From Ascidia mentula (Eukaryota > Chordata > Ascidiacea > Phlebobranchia > Ascidiidae): DNA of 64,000 nucleotides. The stretch covers positions 11,855,001 to 11,919,000 of the forward strand of contig OX387202.1 in the NCBI GenBank assembly GCA_947561715.1, read 5' to 3'. The position numbers were made by a program, and so were the translations under genes. Position 1 is the first letter of the stretch. The number at the start of each line of letters is the position of its first letter. The notes below the pieces were generated by a model. The model was given only the letters and a program-made list of their open reading frames with translations. It searched no databases and was not told the DNA's origin. This document shows positions 13,901-28,900 of this stretch, one piece after another.

Positions 13901-16900
13901 AAAATGTTGGTTTGATGAGCACAAAATTACAAGGGTGAAGTCGTTTGGTTGATCATGTTGTAATTGATTAAGGTTATTTTGAACCGAGTTTGCAACCTCA
14001 AAATCAAGCTTTTCTGTATGTGCCAAGCAATAAATTCTTTTCCCTGTAACGTATAGTTGGCTGTGCTGTATGTTTTGTTGACAATGCAAATTTTGCCACA
14101 GTATTATGATGCAAATTATAACCTTTTTTGCTGTCATCAATTACAGCTCGTCTCAGCAAAAGATCCACATCATTTTGTGTTGTTTCATCAGTGCAAACAA
14201 GCACTTCTGTAATTGTGGGAAGTGGCTGTTCCGGTGAATGCATGTACAGTGATATTAGGGTGGAAAAAGTTTCCTGCTCTTGACAAATAAGTAAGTTGAC
14301 ATTTTGGTGTAACGCATCTGGAACTCTTCTGTGAGGAATGGTGGATTTGTCAACCATTAAATTTATATTGGTGAGAAACTGTCCCAGGTGATCCAAACTG
14401 ATGCAATCAGAGAGTGAGGTTTTCTGAACGCAACATAAATTTTAAGCCATTTTATTAAAATTCATATTTAAAAAGCTTACATTTCAACAGAGCAGGGCAT
14501 AAAAAGATTAAATAGTTATTTTATAAATATAGTAGTACAGTAAATTTGATATTCCATAGCATATGTAGTTTTGTACCAAATGTGTATTATAAACATAACT
14601 ACCGAGTTTTCTTCCATATAGCGCATACAGATGGTGTTTATGCAAACACTTGGTTGATGGTTTTCACTCTGTTCATTAACAAGCTTATCAATCACTTGTT
14701 GAAGGCTGAGAGTTGATCTGTTTTTTACCACATTTTCAATGACCCCCACAGTTACACCAGAATCCACAAACCCTGCATTAAAATTAGTTTCAATTTTTCA
14801 ACCCGAATGGTTGCTTTTTTTTTATTTTGCACCATTTTCAATATGTTGGCGATTTTTAATAATGTGTTCACTTATTTTTGACAAGGTATGCGGAATAGTA
14901 AAACAAGTGTTAAAGTTGAAAAAACAGTGCCATCACTATAACTAATATGTTCATGTTTTCCTGTTTTTGTTCATGACTTGTCATTCGTTAAAGTTAAATT
15001 TAAAATTGTAAATTTCAAAGATGTACTGTAGGCTCAAAGTATAGTCGTGGAAACATTTGCTTGCATACAAAAATCATTCACCTATTTCATTGTCAAACTG
15101 CTTTGAAAGTTCATCAATATTGTCTTCATTCTCATATTCATTTTCCAAACACCACATGAGAATTTCATCATAATCAAGTATATCAGCTTGTTGAACTCCA
15201 GCTTTGGCAATCCTTAATGCAACTTCATCCGCTCTCAGGTCACGAACAATTTGTCTCCTTTTTTCAGTTTCAGACACCTCTTTCAACTCTAAAAAACATT
15301 CACAAGAGATTAATTTGCATCATACATTTTTCGACAATCTGAAACATTTTTTGTTTTAAAAATCTTATCCTGCATATGTGAACAACCAAATTCACCTGAA
15401 ATGTGTTAATTTTTTTAATGCTACCAAATTAATGAAACAAACAACAATTATAAGAGTCACCATATTCTTCTGTTTCCACAGTTTCCTCTTCATCAAACTC
15501 CTGTTTAGGGGTTGCATCAGCCAAACATGTTACCACTTCGTTGGGAATAATATCATGCTTGATAAGTGACAGCAAGGTGTAAACTTGATCTGGTAGATCT
15601 TCAGAAGCCATTGCAAGTTGTTGGGAGAGATATGTGATTTGTTGCACATTGTAATGATTCAAATGGTAAAATTTGGATCGTTTTGCGGAGAGATTTTTCT
15701 TCCAGCTGCAAATTTAGGTATAAATAAGTTTTCTCATGTATTTACTTACAAGGCTGAATCACATTTGGTAGTAATTGGCATACCTTCTTAATGCTTCCTT
15801 CATGACATTGGTAAGATTTTGAAGTTCAACTTTTGTATTTTCATGGCAGAGTATCTTTGAACTCCGTTCATCAAAAGTGACTTTTGCCATCAGGTCATGC
15901 TTTTCATCACTGCCAGACTGACTACTACAAAATAAGTTTATGATTTCACTCAAAGGCAAAACGCTGTCATTTCCTTGTAATAAAGTTGGTAATGTTCTAC
16001 AATTAGGTTGTCTTATTGATATCACTTACTGTATTTCAATGGAGAAAGAGTTAAATAGAAGACATCCTGCAATTTTAAGGTCAACATAGGCTTGTGCCAG
16101 ATTTTCCACCAATGATAGGGTGGAAATAAATAAGTCAACCCCTTCCAAGGCTTTGTCTTCAATGAGCATCAATCGTGATTGTAAATCTTGAAGATCTGAT
16201 AAGCTCATATCCTTATCACCTAAAATGTTGTCAAATAATTAAAAAATAAATTAAAAAATGGGTAATAGTGTACCACAATCCAGGGGTCACAACAGCTGAT
16301 ATATTATTCTTTACTGTCAAACTTACACCAACAACAGCTTACTCTAAATGATATTAAACCTGTTTCATTGTCTTTTACTGGCCAGCACAACTTTACACAG
16401 TCCCCAATAGAGGGAACTTTGCCTCCACCCCCAACAACATAAATTCCTTTTGTGTTGATATCTTGAGCTTTTAGTAACGAAGATTTTTCTACAGAACCAT
16501 GGAAATCTTTGATTCCTTTCAACCATTCAAGGCAGTTAGCAGTTGATTCCTGAATTGTAAACAAATGTTGAAATATAATACATATGGCTACCTATGTCAA
16601 TATAATTGCAAATACTTATCACAATTAATCAATGTCATTTCTGTGTAAATGCTAGCATGTTTATCCCAAACTGACACAAAAACACCAAAAATCGTTCACC
16701 CATTTTGTTAACAGTTCGGTGTCTCTGGTTGATTGTTCCCAAACTTTGTTCAAAGCGTTTAAAACATCTTCAAGGCCTGAACTTTCGTTTAAGTCAAACA
16801 AAAATGGTGCAAAACCCATGACAGCACTTAGAAAGCAAGAAACACGGTCAACATCCTTAACCGATTCGCCAGCTGATATCATTGCAAGATCACTCATCAC

Positions 16901-19900
16901 CTTCACTTCACTTCGATCTGCACCAAAACATGATTGTTTAAAAATAAAAGAACAAATGTGATAATTCAAACTGACCTTTCATAAGTTTAAGCCATTCCAC
17001 AAGTTTATTTTGTTTCATAAATAGTGTAATAAGCTCACAGTGTTGGTCACTAACATTGTCAAACAAGTTTCCAGCTGTTATTACTGACTCTGTGACTGAG
17101 TCAAGTGCATTTTCACTTGAAAAACTATCTTCATGCTGAAATTTTAATATATTATTTATTTTTTAAAAACACTGTACAATATGCGAGTATGCACATGTCA
17201 ATTTTTGCAAAAACGTATGTATATAACCTTATCATGATGATAACTAATGATCTATTCTGACACAAGCAAGTTTCAGAGTAAAAGATATTACCTGCATTAG
17301 GTCCAAGAATTTAAAGTTTCCATCAAGCTGTAAACCATCTCTCATTTCGAGAAAAGCAGAAATATTGTGGTGTTGTTTTTTGATGGACAAGTAGTTAACA
17401 ATTTGCTTAACCCTTAAGTCTTTTATTTTCTGTGGTACATTGGATTCAATATTTTCTCTTTTGCTCTCATCTTCCAATTGGACTGAATTTGCTTGGAATG
17501 GAAACTGACAAATGGCTTGGAACAAGTTTGTTATTTCTTTTTTATTTAAATTGAAGAAATGCTTTTCAACCTCAACTAGGGAAATGTCCCCTAAAAATGC
17601 AAAAGTTTGTGTTATATGTTGAATAACTGCCACTAAACTAAATAGGTTTAAAAATTACTTATTTTCGCTGAAAAAAAATTTTCATTTGCTATTGTATACA
17701 TCAACTTTTTAAAACATAATAAATCAAAAAAATTGATAGACCTTGAAGTAGGCACACTTGCAGTGGACAGAAGATATCTGTCATCTTAGACCACACATTT
17801 TCAATAACCTCAGCCACAGAAAGTTGGCTATTATTAGTTTCAGTCTCTTGCACCTGAGACTTTTGTTGCAGGGCATTTATGTAAAACTGTATCCAGTAAT
17901 TCATAATAATGGCATTCTCATCAATCTAAATTGCATTTAAATGTTAATAGTAATTCAAAATTTATCTGTCATTGTTCAACATTAAATGTGCAATTAAACT
18001 CAGATTAAGAAATGTCCAAGATGTTTGCAGACATTGCCAAAATAGGACCAAACCATAAGTTGGGAAAAAATGAATTCAATGACAATTAACAGGCATTTTT
18101 TGAACAATATTTGTTTTACCTTAGTTGTAAAAATTTCTGTTACAGCTTGCTGATGAGGAACTGTCAACTGGAAATGTGTAATGGTAACTTCAGTTATATT
18201 TTCCTGTTCTTCTACGTAACAGGCTGTGACTTGGCACCATGGCAGGTGATCAAGTCCTTCATCAAAATCCTTGTAAACGAGGGAACCTATGACAATATAC
18301 AAATGATCTAGTTACACACAGTGTCAATCAAATAATGCTAACATGCAGTGTTTTGATCTGCTTTTACAAATGGGTTTATTTTTTTTCTTTTGAACATGTG
18401 CAGAAAATCAAGTTTCTGCACAAACATCACTCCAAAAAAGAAGCCGCATTTCATTGGAATTTACGATATCTATTCGGCACATTCTTTTCACAAACATTAA
18501 AAAAAACATTAACAGAAACCAAAGTCATTAGTGCTGTCTGATATTTCCCAATATAGTCATGCCAATTATGAAATCATATTTTTGTGTCATCGATTTGCAG
18601 CATTTAGAATAATGGCATTATGTTATATTTCATGACATAAAATTCAAAACATGTCCCAACCTATAAGGGCATAAATAAAAGTCCAAATACTCATGACAGT
18701 TAATCTTGACTCATGTAAAATATTTCTCTAAACCAATTAAACACAACAAAGTCAACTTATAGACACAAAATACATTTTGTGGGTTCACTTATCATAATTC
18801 GTTTAATGATGAAATTAATCAAAAAAGATTTTTTTACATAACGTTGGCACTAACCAGGGGCTGTTGCAAGACATAAATTGACAAAACATTTATAGGCCAC
18901 TCTGAACTTTTCCACTACCTCAAGTTCATCTTTCCGTGTATTGAACAACTCCTTGAGGCATTTAACCTTTTTATCAACATTTGAATCCTGTGCCAACAAA
19001 AAAATATTTTATTTTTTAGATTAAAAATAAGCTAAGCAAACACACTACCTTATCCAGCATTGACAAACCAATGAAAATCTCATCTTCAGCAGCAAGCATG
19101 TTTTTAAGATTTTTGTATGAAATTGTTCCATTTGTAAACAATGATACAGTATTAGCCAAGCCTGTTTTGAATTCCTCAATAGCAACATGTACTTTTTTGT
19201 TATCATATGGCTTATTTCCAAGTGCTAAGTGAAAAATGCAAGTGTGTGAATTCAGAATAGTCATCTTTCTTTGCACAAGAAAGAAGTGGCCAAGTAAATA
19301 ACATTAATTCACTTATTAAACAAATGAATGTATGACTTTAATGCAGCATATGTAGCAGTTAAATACACATGAATTCACCAGCTTACCAATAAGCTTTAGG
19401 TAACTAAAGGCAGCCGGATGTTTCAGCAATTGCAATACTTGATGAACTCCACTTCTATGGGGGCTGTGCCAACATGAAATGAATAGGTTTTCCAATGCTG
19501 GTATCACATTTTTATTAAAACCCAGCAGATGTTTGGCAAAATAATCTGCAACTCCAGTATGCTAAACAAGCACAAAATTCCTTAACTGAAGGTTTGAAAA
19601 GCATGGACATTTTTACAAGGATATTTAGCACATTGAGTTTTCCTAAATATTCACAGAAGTTAATACACTTGCCTTTGATCGGTTATCAATGTATGTTTCG
19701 ATTGCTTGATAGAAGCACAAGATAACGGTCCTGTTTGGTTGATGACCAGTTTGGCTTTCTTCATCAAAATTATCAACAAACTTTATGTCCTCATTTAATT
19801 TCTGTTAAAATGTACTGGTTTGAAGTCAACTGTAGGCAGGATGTGTTCAATAATTTTTGAATGTGGAAAAACACTTTATTTTTAGATAATTTTGAAATAA

Positions 19901-22900
19901 CATAAAATTTTTGATAGTATTGAGTGATTTAAGGTCAGTAATAAACAGACCAATCACAAATGTTGAAGCACAATTTTTTAGCAGTAAAATATGGCCCAAC
20001 AAATAGTATGAACTTTTTTAAGAAGTGCAATAAACTCAGCCTGCAAAATACTCACTTGAATAAAGTATTGTGTCAATAGCTTCTTTACATTCGTTTCCCA
20101 AATTTTTTCAGATCGTTTGTCAACAAGTTTTGCTTCCACAAGAAAATTCAAAAACTAAAAAGAGTCAATTTAAATATACATGCTTGCTGAATATGCAGCA
20201 CCAAGAATTAAAACAAACTGATTGTTAGTTAAGGCATGCTATTTACCTTTATCTTGTTTTCTGACAATTTTTGCCCACTATCTTTTACAAACCATGAATT
20301 ACCAATCGTTTTACTGATGTCTGTTAAGTCTGCTTCAGTCTATAAAACAGTATAATATTTGTGTATTAATAGTATCGATATTTCCAGTTATAAAATGTGT
20401 GTACAAAGTTAAGTCCATTTTAAAACAAAATTACCTGGGCAAATATCAAGGCAAGGGATAATGTCCATTCAAGCATTAGCTCACTTTTAATCTCACATTT
20501 TTGGAAACACAGCCTTTGAAGCAATGATGTTGTGGTTTTTAGGAGTTTGTCTGGACTATTTTCACTTAATGAAACAAATAAGTTTACTGACATTTAAAAA
20601 CACCTTTACATTTTTTGATATGTGCATACCTCGATAAATGAACATATTTGATTGAAATGCTCTTATAAATCCACTGTAATACACTGGGACAGCTTACAAT
20701 AATCTGCAAATCATTTGTAAACTAGAAATATGAAAAGAAAAACACACAAGCTTTGCCATTGATTTACCTCAACATTTCTCCGATCAAATTTCGACAACAG
20801 CAGACTGAGAAGTTTTTCAGCATCAAATAATGGCAGAAAGTCCTGATCCTTTTGAAGTAAGTGACAGATTGACTCAAAAGATACCAGTTCCTGGTACAGT
20901 TTTGGAAGGCCAGGAAAGCAAGTAGATAATTTCTTTATTTTGTTCTGAAACTTTTCTGATGCAGAAAACGAACTAAAAAAGGAGGTAATAAAATAGAATC
21001 TTTGTCATATGCAACTAAATAAATCACTGTACATTAGAAACAATGTGGTTTACTTGGGTCAAACAAATACGACACAAAAAAATTCTTGCATTTTTATGTG
21101 TATACAATTACATAATGTTCATTGTTTAAAATAGATGATTTAAACTAAATTAGTGTTTTTATCCTTTTTTGTTTGCAGTTTTATTCATTGATTTGTTGTT
21201 CAAACAACCTACTTTTCTTTGGTTTGAAATTTATACTTTTTTTCCGAAAACTTAATCTCTGTTAAAGTTTTGTCCCAGATTGCCTGATTAAAAGTATGAT
21301 CACCATCATTCATTAGAATGTAAACCAGAGGTATCAAAAATAGCATCTTTGGGCTTAAGCTGCATTTTTCAAGAACATAAATCATACTTTCCAGTGCTGG
21401 TCTACAACAGAATTAGGTGGTTAAGAGATTTTTTTAAAAACACTGTTAAATGTATTTTTTACCTTTGTCCTTGTGCATTTTGAATTTGTTCATGTAGGTT
21501 TTTGTAATCATCATCAGTGAATGTACTTATATCAAGTTTTGACACTAACTTCTTCCAAAATTTTTTATCTTCAAATAGAGGTTCTATTTTAAATTTATGA
21601 AACACTGTGCACATAATCAGGTTCACTGCCACTTTTGCAAATGAATTCAGACTACTTGACATGCTTTTAAAATATTTCCGAAGTATTGCATTCTGCAAAA
21701 AGTATCATATGATCTGAATTAAACTTTCCTTTCACAAAAAAAATTAAATTCACTCACACAGCTTGGTCTGATATTGGTTTTAACAGTGGAGGAAAATGAA
21801 ATTTCGCTCCACGCTGAAATGCACCAATTATGAATATGCATATAATATGACTTGTAACTCAAAACTGCTTTTTCATTGGTGGAAAGGTGCATGATGTCAG
21901 GAAGGTGATTTTGCATGTTTCTGGCATGCATACTATTTATTTCACCTAATGACATGTTTGGTTTTTCAAAACTGCACACATCAAAGATAATGGTGAGTTC
22001 TGTAAAACAAAGGTCAGTGCTGATTATTACAAACAACTTTTTAAATATTAAGGCAAAATGTCTATTTTGAAAGCAGGTAATTGAACATGTGACTAAATGC
22101 TAGTTCTGAAAGAAAATTATTAAACACTGTTGAAGTGCATGTGACATGGTCATGGCAACTTTGCGTAAAACTAATAGTACATCCACAATAAACATATTTT
22201 CAAAGTATTTTAGTTCTACTTCAACTAAAAAATGTGGAAACTGCACGAAAAGTAGCGGCGACCTAAAGTTGTAAACCATTTTCACTGTAGCGAATTTGAC
22301 GCCACACAAGGCACTTGCATCAAAAAAATCCATTGTTTGCATAGGAGAAGGCACCTTATATTGCATATATCGAATATATTCAAACATAGGAGAATCCACA
22401 AATTACGTTACCTCAAAGGTCAGGACAAGGTTTTACATCATACAAAAATATGTCATTGTAAGATCACAAACCAAATGGTTATTTGTCCCTGATTATCGGA
22501 AGACCAAAGGGTATAGCAACAACAACGCTACTCTGCACTTCCATAAGACGAGGATGGTGCGTTTCTTTGCTCAGTGACATTACATGACGTCATTTTGGGT
22601 GTGATGTCATAACTTTAAACTCACCTTTGTTTCGAACTCATAGGCAACGCTACTGCCAGGCAAAAAGTAGTACGATGACAGAATAACTGTGATGCAAAAT
22701 CAGCTAATTTGGTTGACTTTTCTGGTTTCGCCATGCCTCAAAGTTCGATTACTTATATCTTTTGCTGTGAGTGGACAAAACGACAATTCCTAATTGACAG
22801 TTTGTCTCTGTCATATTTTCAAAAGTGCATGCATCACGTTAGTGATCATAAAAGCTTTAATCACAAGAACACCCTATCCCAGTAACTGTTTTATTATTAC

Positions 22901-25900
22901 GCAACTAAATTAGACTTAATAGTAGCAAAACTATACCAAACCATTTTTTTACGCATAAGGCTCGCACTAAACGCGTTCTATGACGTCACACAACAATAAT
23001 CTCGCTTACAATTTTGTTCGCAATGGTTTAAACACATCTTTGATCAGCTGCATCTCAGAAACCAGTTACCTTATCAAGCTACTTTTTTGCCAAAAACGTT
23101 TTGAAGTTATTACCATCTCTTAGTTTAATTATTAATATGTTTTATTTTTCTGTGTCACATGCACTTCAAGTGTTAAATATATATCTTGGTAAGTAAAATA
23201 AATATAATTGATTAAATGTAAAAGCCATGATAGGTATAGATATCAAACAAGAGTGATTTTTCACCTACCATTGTCTTTTACATTCCTTGTTCTGTTAACA
23301 TGGGCAAACCATACATTGTAAGGTACTGCTTCCCATATTTCTTTCCCATCAATTTCCGCAAAATACTTGTATACAATATTTGAAGTAGTTTTTCCAATGC
23401 AAACAAAAGTGTGAAAGCACATGCCACTAGAACCATAATTGTTTTCGCTTAAGTACTTAATACCAACTATAGCAATAAAAAAATACATCCTTTTCATGCT
23501 AATTATTCTTTATATCCCATTTAAAGGATTTTGCAACAGAGCTTAGTAAGAAAAGATGACCTGTAGTGGGATGATTTGACCGTCATATTCATTATGTGTT
23601 ATCCCTATATAAATCTGCACCTTATGGATTGTTCCAAAATATTTAAACATTTAAACTTGCATGTAACAGCATATGTGCTAAATACCTTATAGTATCCTTA
23701 TGCATAACAAACTTCTTCTTTAAGTTGTCAATGTAAACAAACAACTTTGACTGAACATCAAGTTTGTCAACAATAACCCGCAATTCAAATATTTTTTCTG
23801 AAAATGCACAGGGCAGTTTTATATGATCTTATAATTTCAAGGATGTACATTTAAATTTGTTAAAGTATGCTCTTCTTTGTGTTTTTATTGTAAAAATAAA
23901 AGCAGTCAGTTCTTCATAAATAAGCATTCCTTATTTAGGATAATCATTGTCAGTCGAAGGAAATCTTTCCAATAAATAACTCTATTGATCTAAAATACAC
24001 TTTATGAGTAACTGCATCAAAAAGTACTTTCTAAACTTTTGATTATTTACCCTGGAACAAAATAATGCAATACTTGTGCATTTTCCTAACCTTGAAGACA
24101 TTGTGGAAAAGTATGACTTTTGTACCCAAAAATTTACCCAGTGACAAACTACCTTGAACTGATAGTTATTTAGCAATGCCCCAATTTAGAATGTGATTTG
24201 TTAAATCATCAAACGATTATCTATGTTCAAAAAAATTCAAATTAAAAACTAATACTACCGCCTGCAAATTCACAGCAACCAATTACATCAAATCATTATT
24301 TCAAAATTAGGCACCCATTTTAGGCAAACTGTTTATACATCATTAATGCAAGATCAGTTTTTTTCATAAAAATACCAATGTATTTTTTCCTTTTTCATAC
24401 CATCATCTTTTGGTTGTGGGGCTGTTACTGCTGTAGTGCAAATATATGGTTCCATGCAAGTCACTGTATGGCAAATTTCAATTTCCTTTTTATTCTTTGA
24501 CCTCAAATCATGTTCTTTGTCATCATGATGGCCTTAAAAGTTTCAAACACAAAAACAAACTAAATTAGCTCAGAGAGTCCTTGGTTATATTCGGTTATAT
24601 CTAATTCATGAAATCCAAAATCTGATTCATGAAATCCATTTCAGATTTTCTTCTATTATTCATACAGTAAACCACATTTCAGTTACATGTTTAACCAACT
24701 TTCACTGAGCTCTTTGCTTAATTATATTGTGCTGTACAATATTGTAACACCACAGTCAATTGCCTGACAACCATTATTATATTAAATCAATTGTCATGTT
24801 TAACACATTTTAAATAAACAGTGCACAAAGTTAGAAATCCAGATGCAGACGTCACTGTGTTTAATTAATGTGATTTTTATGACTATCTTGCCAACGTCCC
24901 AGATTAGACAACAAGCGGTATCAGTCTTGTCACACTAACTGCACTTTATTTACACCTAGTGAAGTTTGTAAAACTTGAGAAAGCTTCTTGTTTAAAATAA
25001 ATCAATTAGTCAGTATTTTTAGTGCTAAAACCAGAAAAGTGCAGTTTAACCACAAGTCAGAATTAAAACAAAAATCTTCAGACAAATCTGGAACAGCTAT
25101 TCTGGACAAATCAAATCCAGATTAAATGAGTTTTACTGTATGTTGAAGATCAACCTTTATTTAAAACTTGTGCTTACCTTTTGCCTCTGTTTTTTTTAAT
25201 TTTTGTTACCAGATGACTTATCATGACCTAATGAATTCATTAAAATAATTATTAATATTAGAAGAGGTTTGGTGCACAAAGAATAATGTTTGGATATTAA
25301 GAATTTAAAGACAAAGAATAGCAGAGACATTGCTTGCCAACATTACCATTATGTCCAAACTGTAGTGCCATTATTGATGCCAAAGTTGTACAATTATATG
25401 ATATACAGTTCATTGTAATTAGAGTACCTTGAACTGTTTTGGGTTTTTCCATTTCAGGTTGGTTATTTTTTTCTTGCATCTGTTTCGTTTTTCCAGGCTT
25501 ATCAACAGTGCCATCTGCTTCTTTCGTCTTCTTATCACCTTTGTTGATACCAAACAAACAACAATAAAACATGGATAGCACGTTATACTAATAACAAAAT
25601 CACAAAAAGTTAAAACTGCCCAACATTAACAAGGCTTTACCTTTAACTTCATTTTTTCCCATGTTGTTGCTTGGTAACTTTTCATGTCCTAAAAACAATT
25701 TAAATGGTTTTTATGTACAAAAAAAGTTACACATTAATAACATGAAGCCCAGAAAACCTATAATTAAGTGCTTGCCTGGTGTTAATAAACTAACATCTTG
25801 TTTTTCTGCTTTAAATTTTTCTTCACTTTTTGAATGGGTAGATTGTTCTGCACAGAATAACACCCGTTAATGGCAATCTTAATTTTCAGTTGATTAGTTT

Positions 25901-28900
25901 TAAACAGTTAAAACAATCCCTTGTTTAAAGTGGTGTGGTTAAAAACTATATTAATTAAAAATATTTAAAACCTGTGCAATAATCATTTGGTTGCAAAATT
26001 ATTTACTTTGAACCATACACATTCTTTTCCCATTACCTGTTTGGAAGTTTATTACAAGGGCGCGCAACACTTTGACTTGAGCCACAAAAAATATTCCTTA
26101 TCTCTCATTAAAGTAAAATCATATGTTAACACATGCAAGTGATAATAGTAAGGAAACAAGCAGACTTTCTTATAGCAACCTGGTGCATTGAATTTGTGTA
26201 CAAGAATATTTGACAACAGTGCATTCTAGTATTTAAATATTTGCGACCCTAAAGGCACATTCTGACGACCCAAAATTGGCAAAATTAAATCAAAATTATT
26301 CTATTTGAATAAGAACTGAAGATGCTTATTTAGCCAAACATGTATTCTTGAAAATAAATGCGTTGACATCAGGCTATTTGATATTGTAATTTTGCAAACG
26401 TAAAGTTTCCACCTGTGTCACGCACAAGTGGCGTTGGAAAAAGGGTAGATTTCTGAATATTGGAAACCTGTTTTATTGTACTGAAGTAAACATGCTGTGT
26501 TAAAATTTTTACCTAGGCTTGAAGGAATGTTTTCCTCACCTTTGTTCGAAGACTTTTGCCCATCTGTAAGTTACAAGTACAGTATCTTAGTTTAAACTTG
26601 CTAAGCTATTACAATTGATATGAAAACATATTGTCACACATAATTTCACAAAACAGGATTGAAACTCAAATTCGATCAGCTGTTTTGAAGTATTATGCGA
26701 AATGTTTAAACCAGTTATTACCACAGCTTTCAGGTCTCTGTTCTTGTACTCTTTTCTTGCAAAACTCATCAAAACCGTCTTCTAAGCAGATTTGGTAGTT
26801 AGACTACAATGATTCAAGTTTATTATTAAAATGTTCAAGTTCAAGATGTAAAGTTTAATTAACTTTGACTTACCAGTTTCGGATTCATCATGGGCATTGC
26901 TTTCTACATTAGTCTTGCAACCTGTTTTACAACAATTTTTTTAAATTTATTGGTATATAAGCAATTTGTTTTGCTTCTACCAACCATTTGATGAACCTCC
27001 CTGTGATTCTGGTAGTTGTTGATGCTGTGGCTGGTAGTAAACATTCTGTTGCCGTAACGGTGTATTTTGTATTTTCATAAATATTTGCAGTATTTCCTGT
27101 ATAAATGTTAAATAACTTTAACAACTAAAACAACTGAATTTGTTTGTTTGCAAAAAAACACACAAATCAATATATACCTGTTCAGTTGGATATCTACCCA
27201 TCACAGAACAGAAGTGAAACTGAAAAGAATTAAAAAAAGAATGAATTAGATTTTCACTAATTTATAAGACTATACTTCATACAAAAAGTTAGATAAAAGG
27301 GTGAAAACTTACAAGTGTCTGCAAAAGTTGTGGTGTCCATAAAATCTGGCCCAAATTAACAGGAACTTGCGTCTGTTGGGTAGGGCTAAATGAAGCAAAA
27401 GCTCCAGAGGAAGCAACAAATGTTTGGGGGGGTGAAGCAGAGGAGGGAATATGTTGGTTGTATGACTGGAAAGTGGCAGTTTGATTATCCGGGACATTCA
27501 TAGTACCGAACTGAATGGGGCCAAATGACATGGGTTGATATGGGGATTGTGTCACTTGGTTGGAATAAGTGAAATCTGATCCTGTTTTTTCCTTCTGTAT
27601 CAAGTTTTGTGAAAACATTCTTGCAAATTGTTGAAGTTTTTCTGGATTTTCAGCAATCAAAGAGTGAGTTGTTCTGAGTAACCACTCTCGGTCAGCAGAT
27701 GATCTATCCAATAAATATATTTAAAACAAGTTCAATTTTTTCAAAAGCTTTAGTTCATTCTTTGTAGTAACTATATACTTATTTTGATAAATTATACTGA
27801 TGATGACTACAAGTATTGGTAAAATATATGTATTAATTTTAAAACCTTACAGGACAATGTTTTTTTACAGAAGTTGTGAAAATATCTGCTACTAAGTCTC
27901 TGTTAGCTTTGAAGCCACCAGGAGATTTTAATAATATAAACTTTCATTTGTGGAAACAACTGTTATAAATGTGTACGCAACATAAACATACCGTAAATAC
28001 ATTCCAAATGTGTTTTGATAAACATAGCTAACCAGACCATAGTTTTCTCTGAACACTTTCCAATTTAAGGCAATCCATTGAAATATTATAGCATCAGGGT
28101 GTGTAAGACATGCATCTAGGATGTGTGCTATATGCATTCCTGTGTTTTAATGCAATTTTACTATCTTGTTTCAGACTGACAATGAAGATGTGATCAATTG
28201 TTTCATTATTCAAAGCAACAAGGTTTTACTAACCAGCAGTTTCGAAAATGCTTCGTTTCAATGAACCATCCCAGTTACTTTTGGTTGTTTTGCAAATGTC
28301 ACCAAAAATTATCTCCAATGCGTTTGAGATACTGACTGGTTTACCAGAACTATTCATCACCTCAATTTTTTTTACATTATCTGCAGCATAGGTGCATGCA
28401 TTATATTCAATTTACTATGTCCATTCAAGCAAATTTCTACCTCTAGAGACAATCTTTTGAGAATGAAGTCTAATTGAAATTTCCAAAACATGTTGGATTG
28501 TCAGTTCACAAGCAAACATAGGTAGAATTCTAACCAATATCTTAGGATCTGGGGTAATCGAAGATGAGATTTTGTTTTTCTAAAAAAAAGAAACTTGTAA
28601 TCCTATAAGTTAAATGATGTGCAAAAAATAGTGCCCTTACTTTTGGGAGAACATTCTTTTGGAGATTAAGTTTAAGTTGTTCAATCAGAAGCTCGTGGGT
28701 TCGGGAATCACTTTCACCTTGCACACAATCATAAGCAACATAAAATAACTGTTCTTCTTTTCTTGTCTTGCTAAAAAAGCATAGTTTTTAAAATAGATTG
28801 CATCAAATTTATTTTAAAACTGCGTATATACATATAGTGATAGTTTCTGTAAGATGATGACTGTGGTAAACATATAAAAAAATTTTCATATTATATTTTT

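Noticed and set aside
26030..26080. Extra linker exon in gene 1 near 26037
   Set aside because: A donor-like GTAATG is present but no convincing acceptor or open phase-1 frame was found, and gene 2 gives no support.
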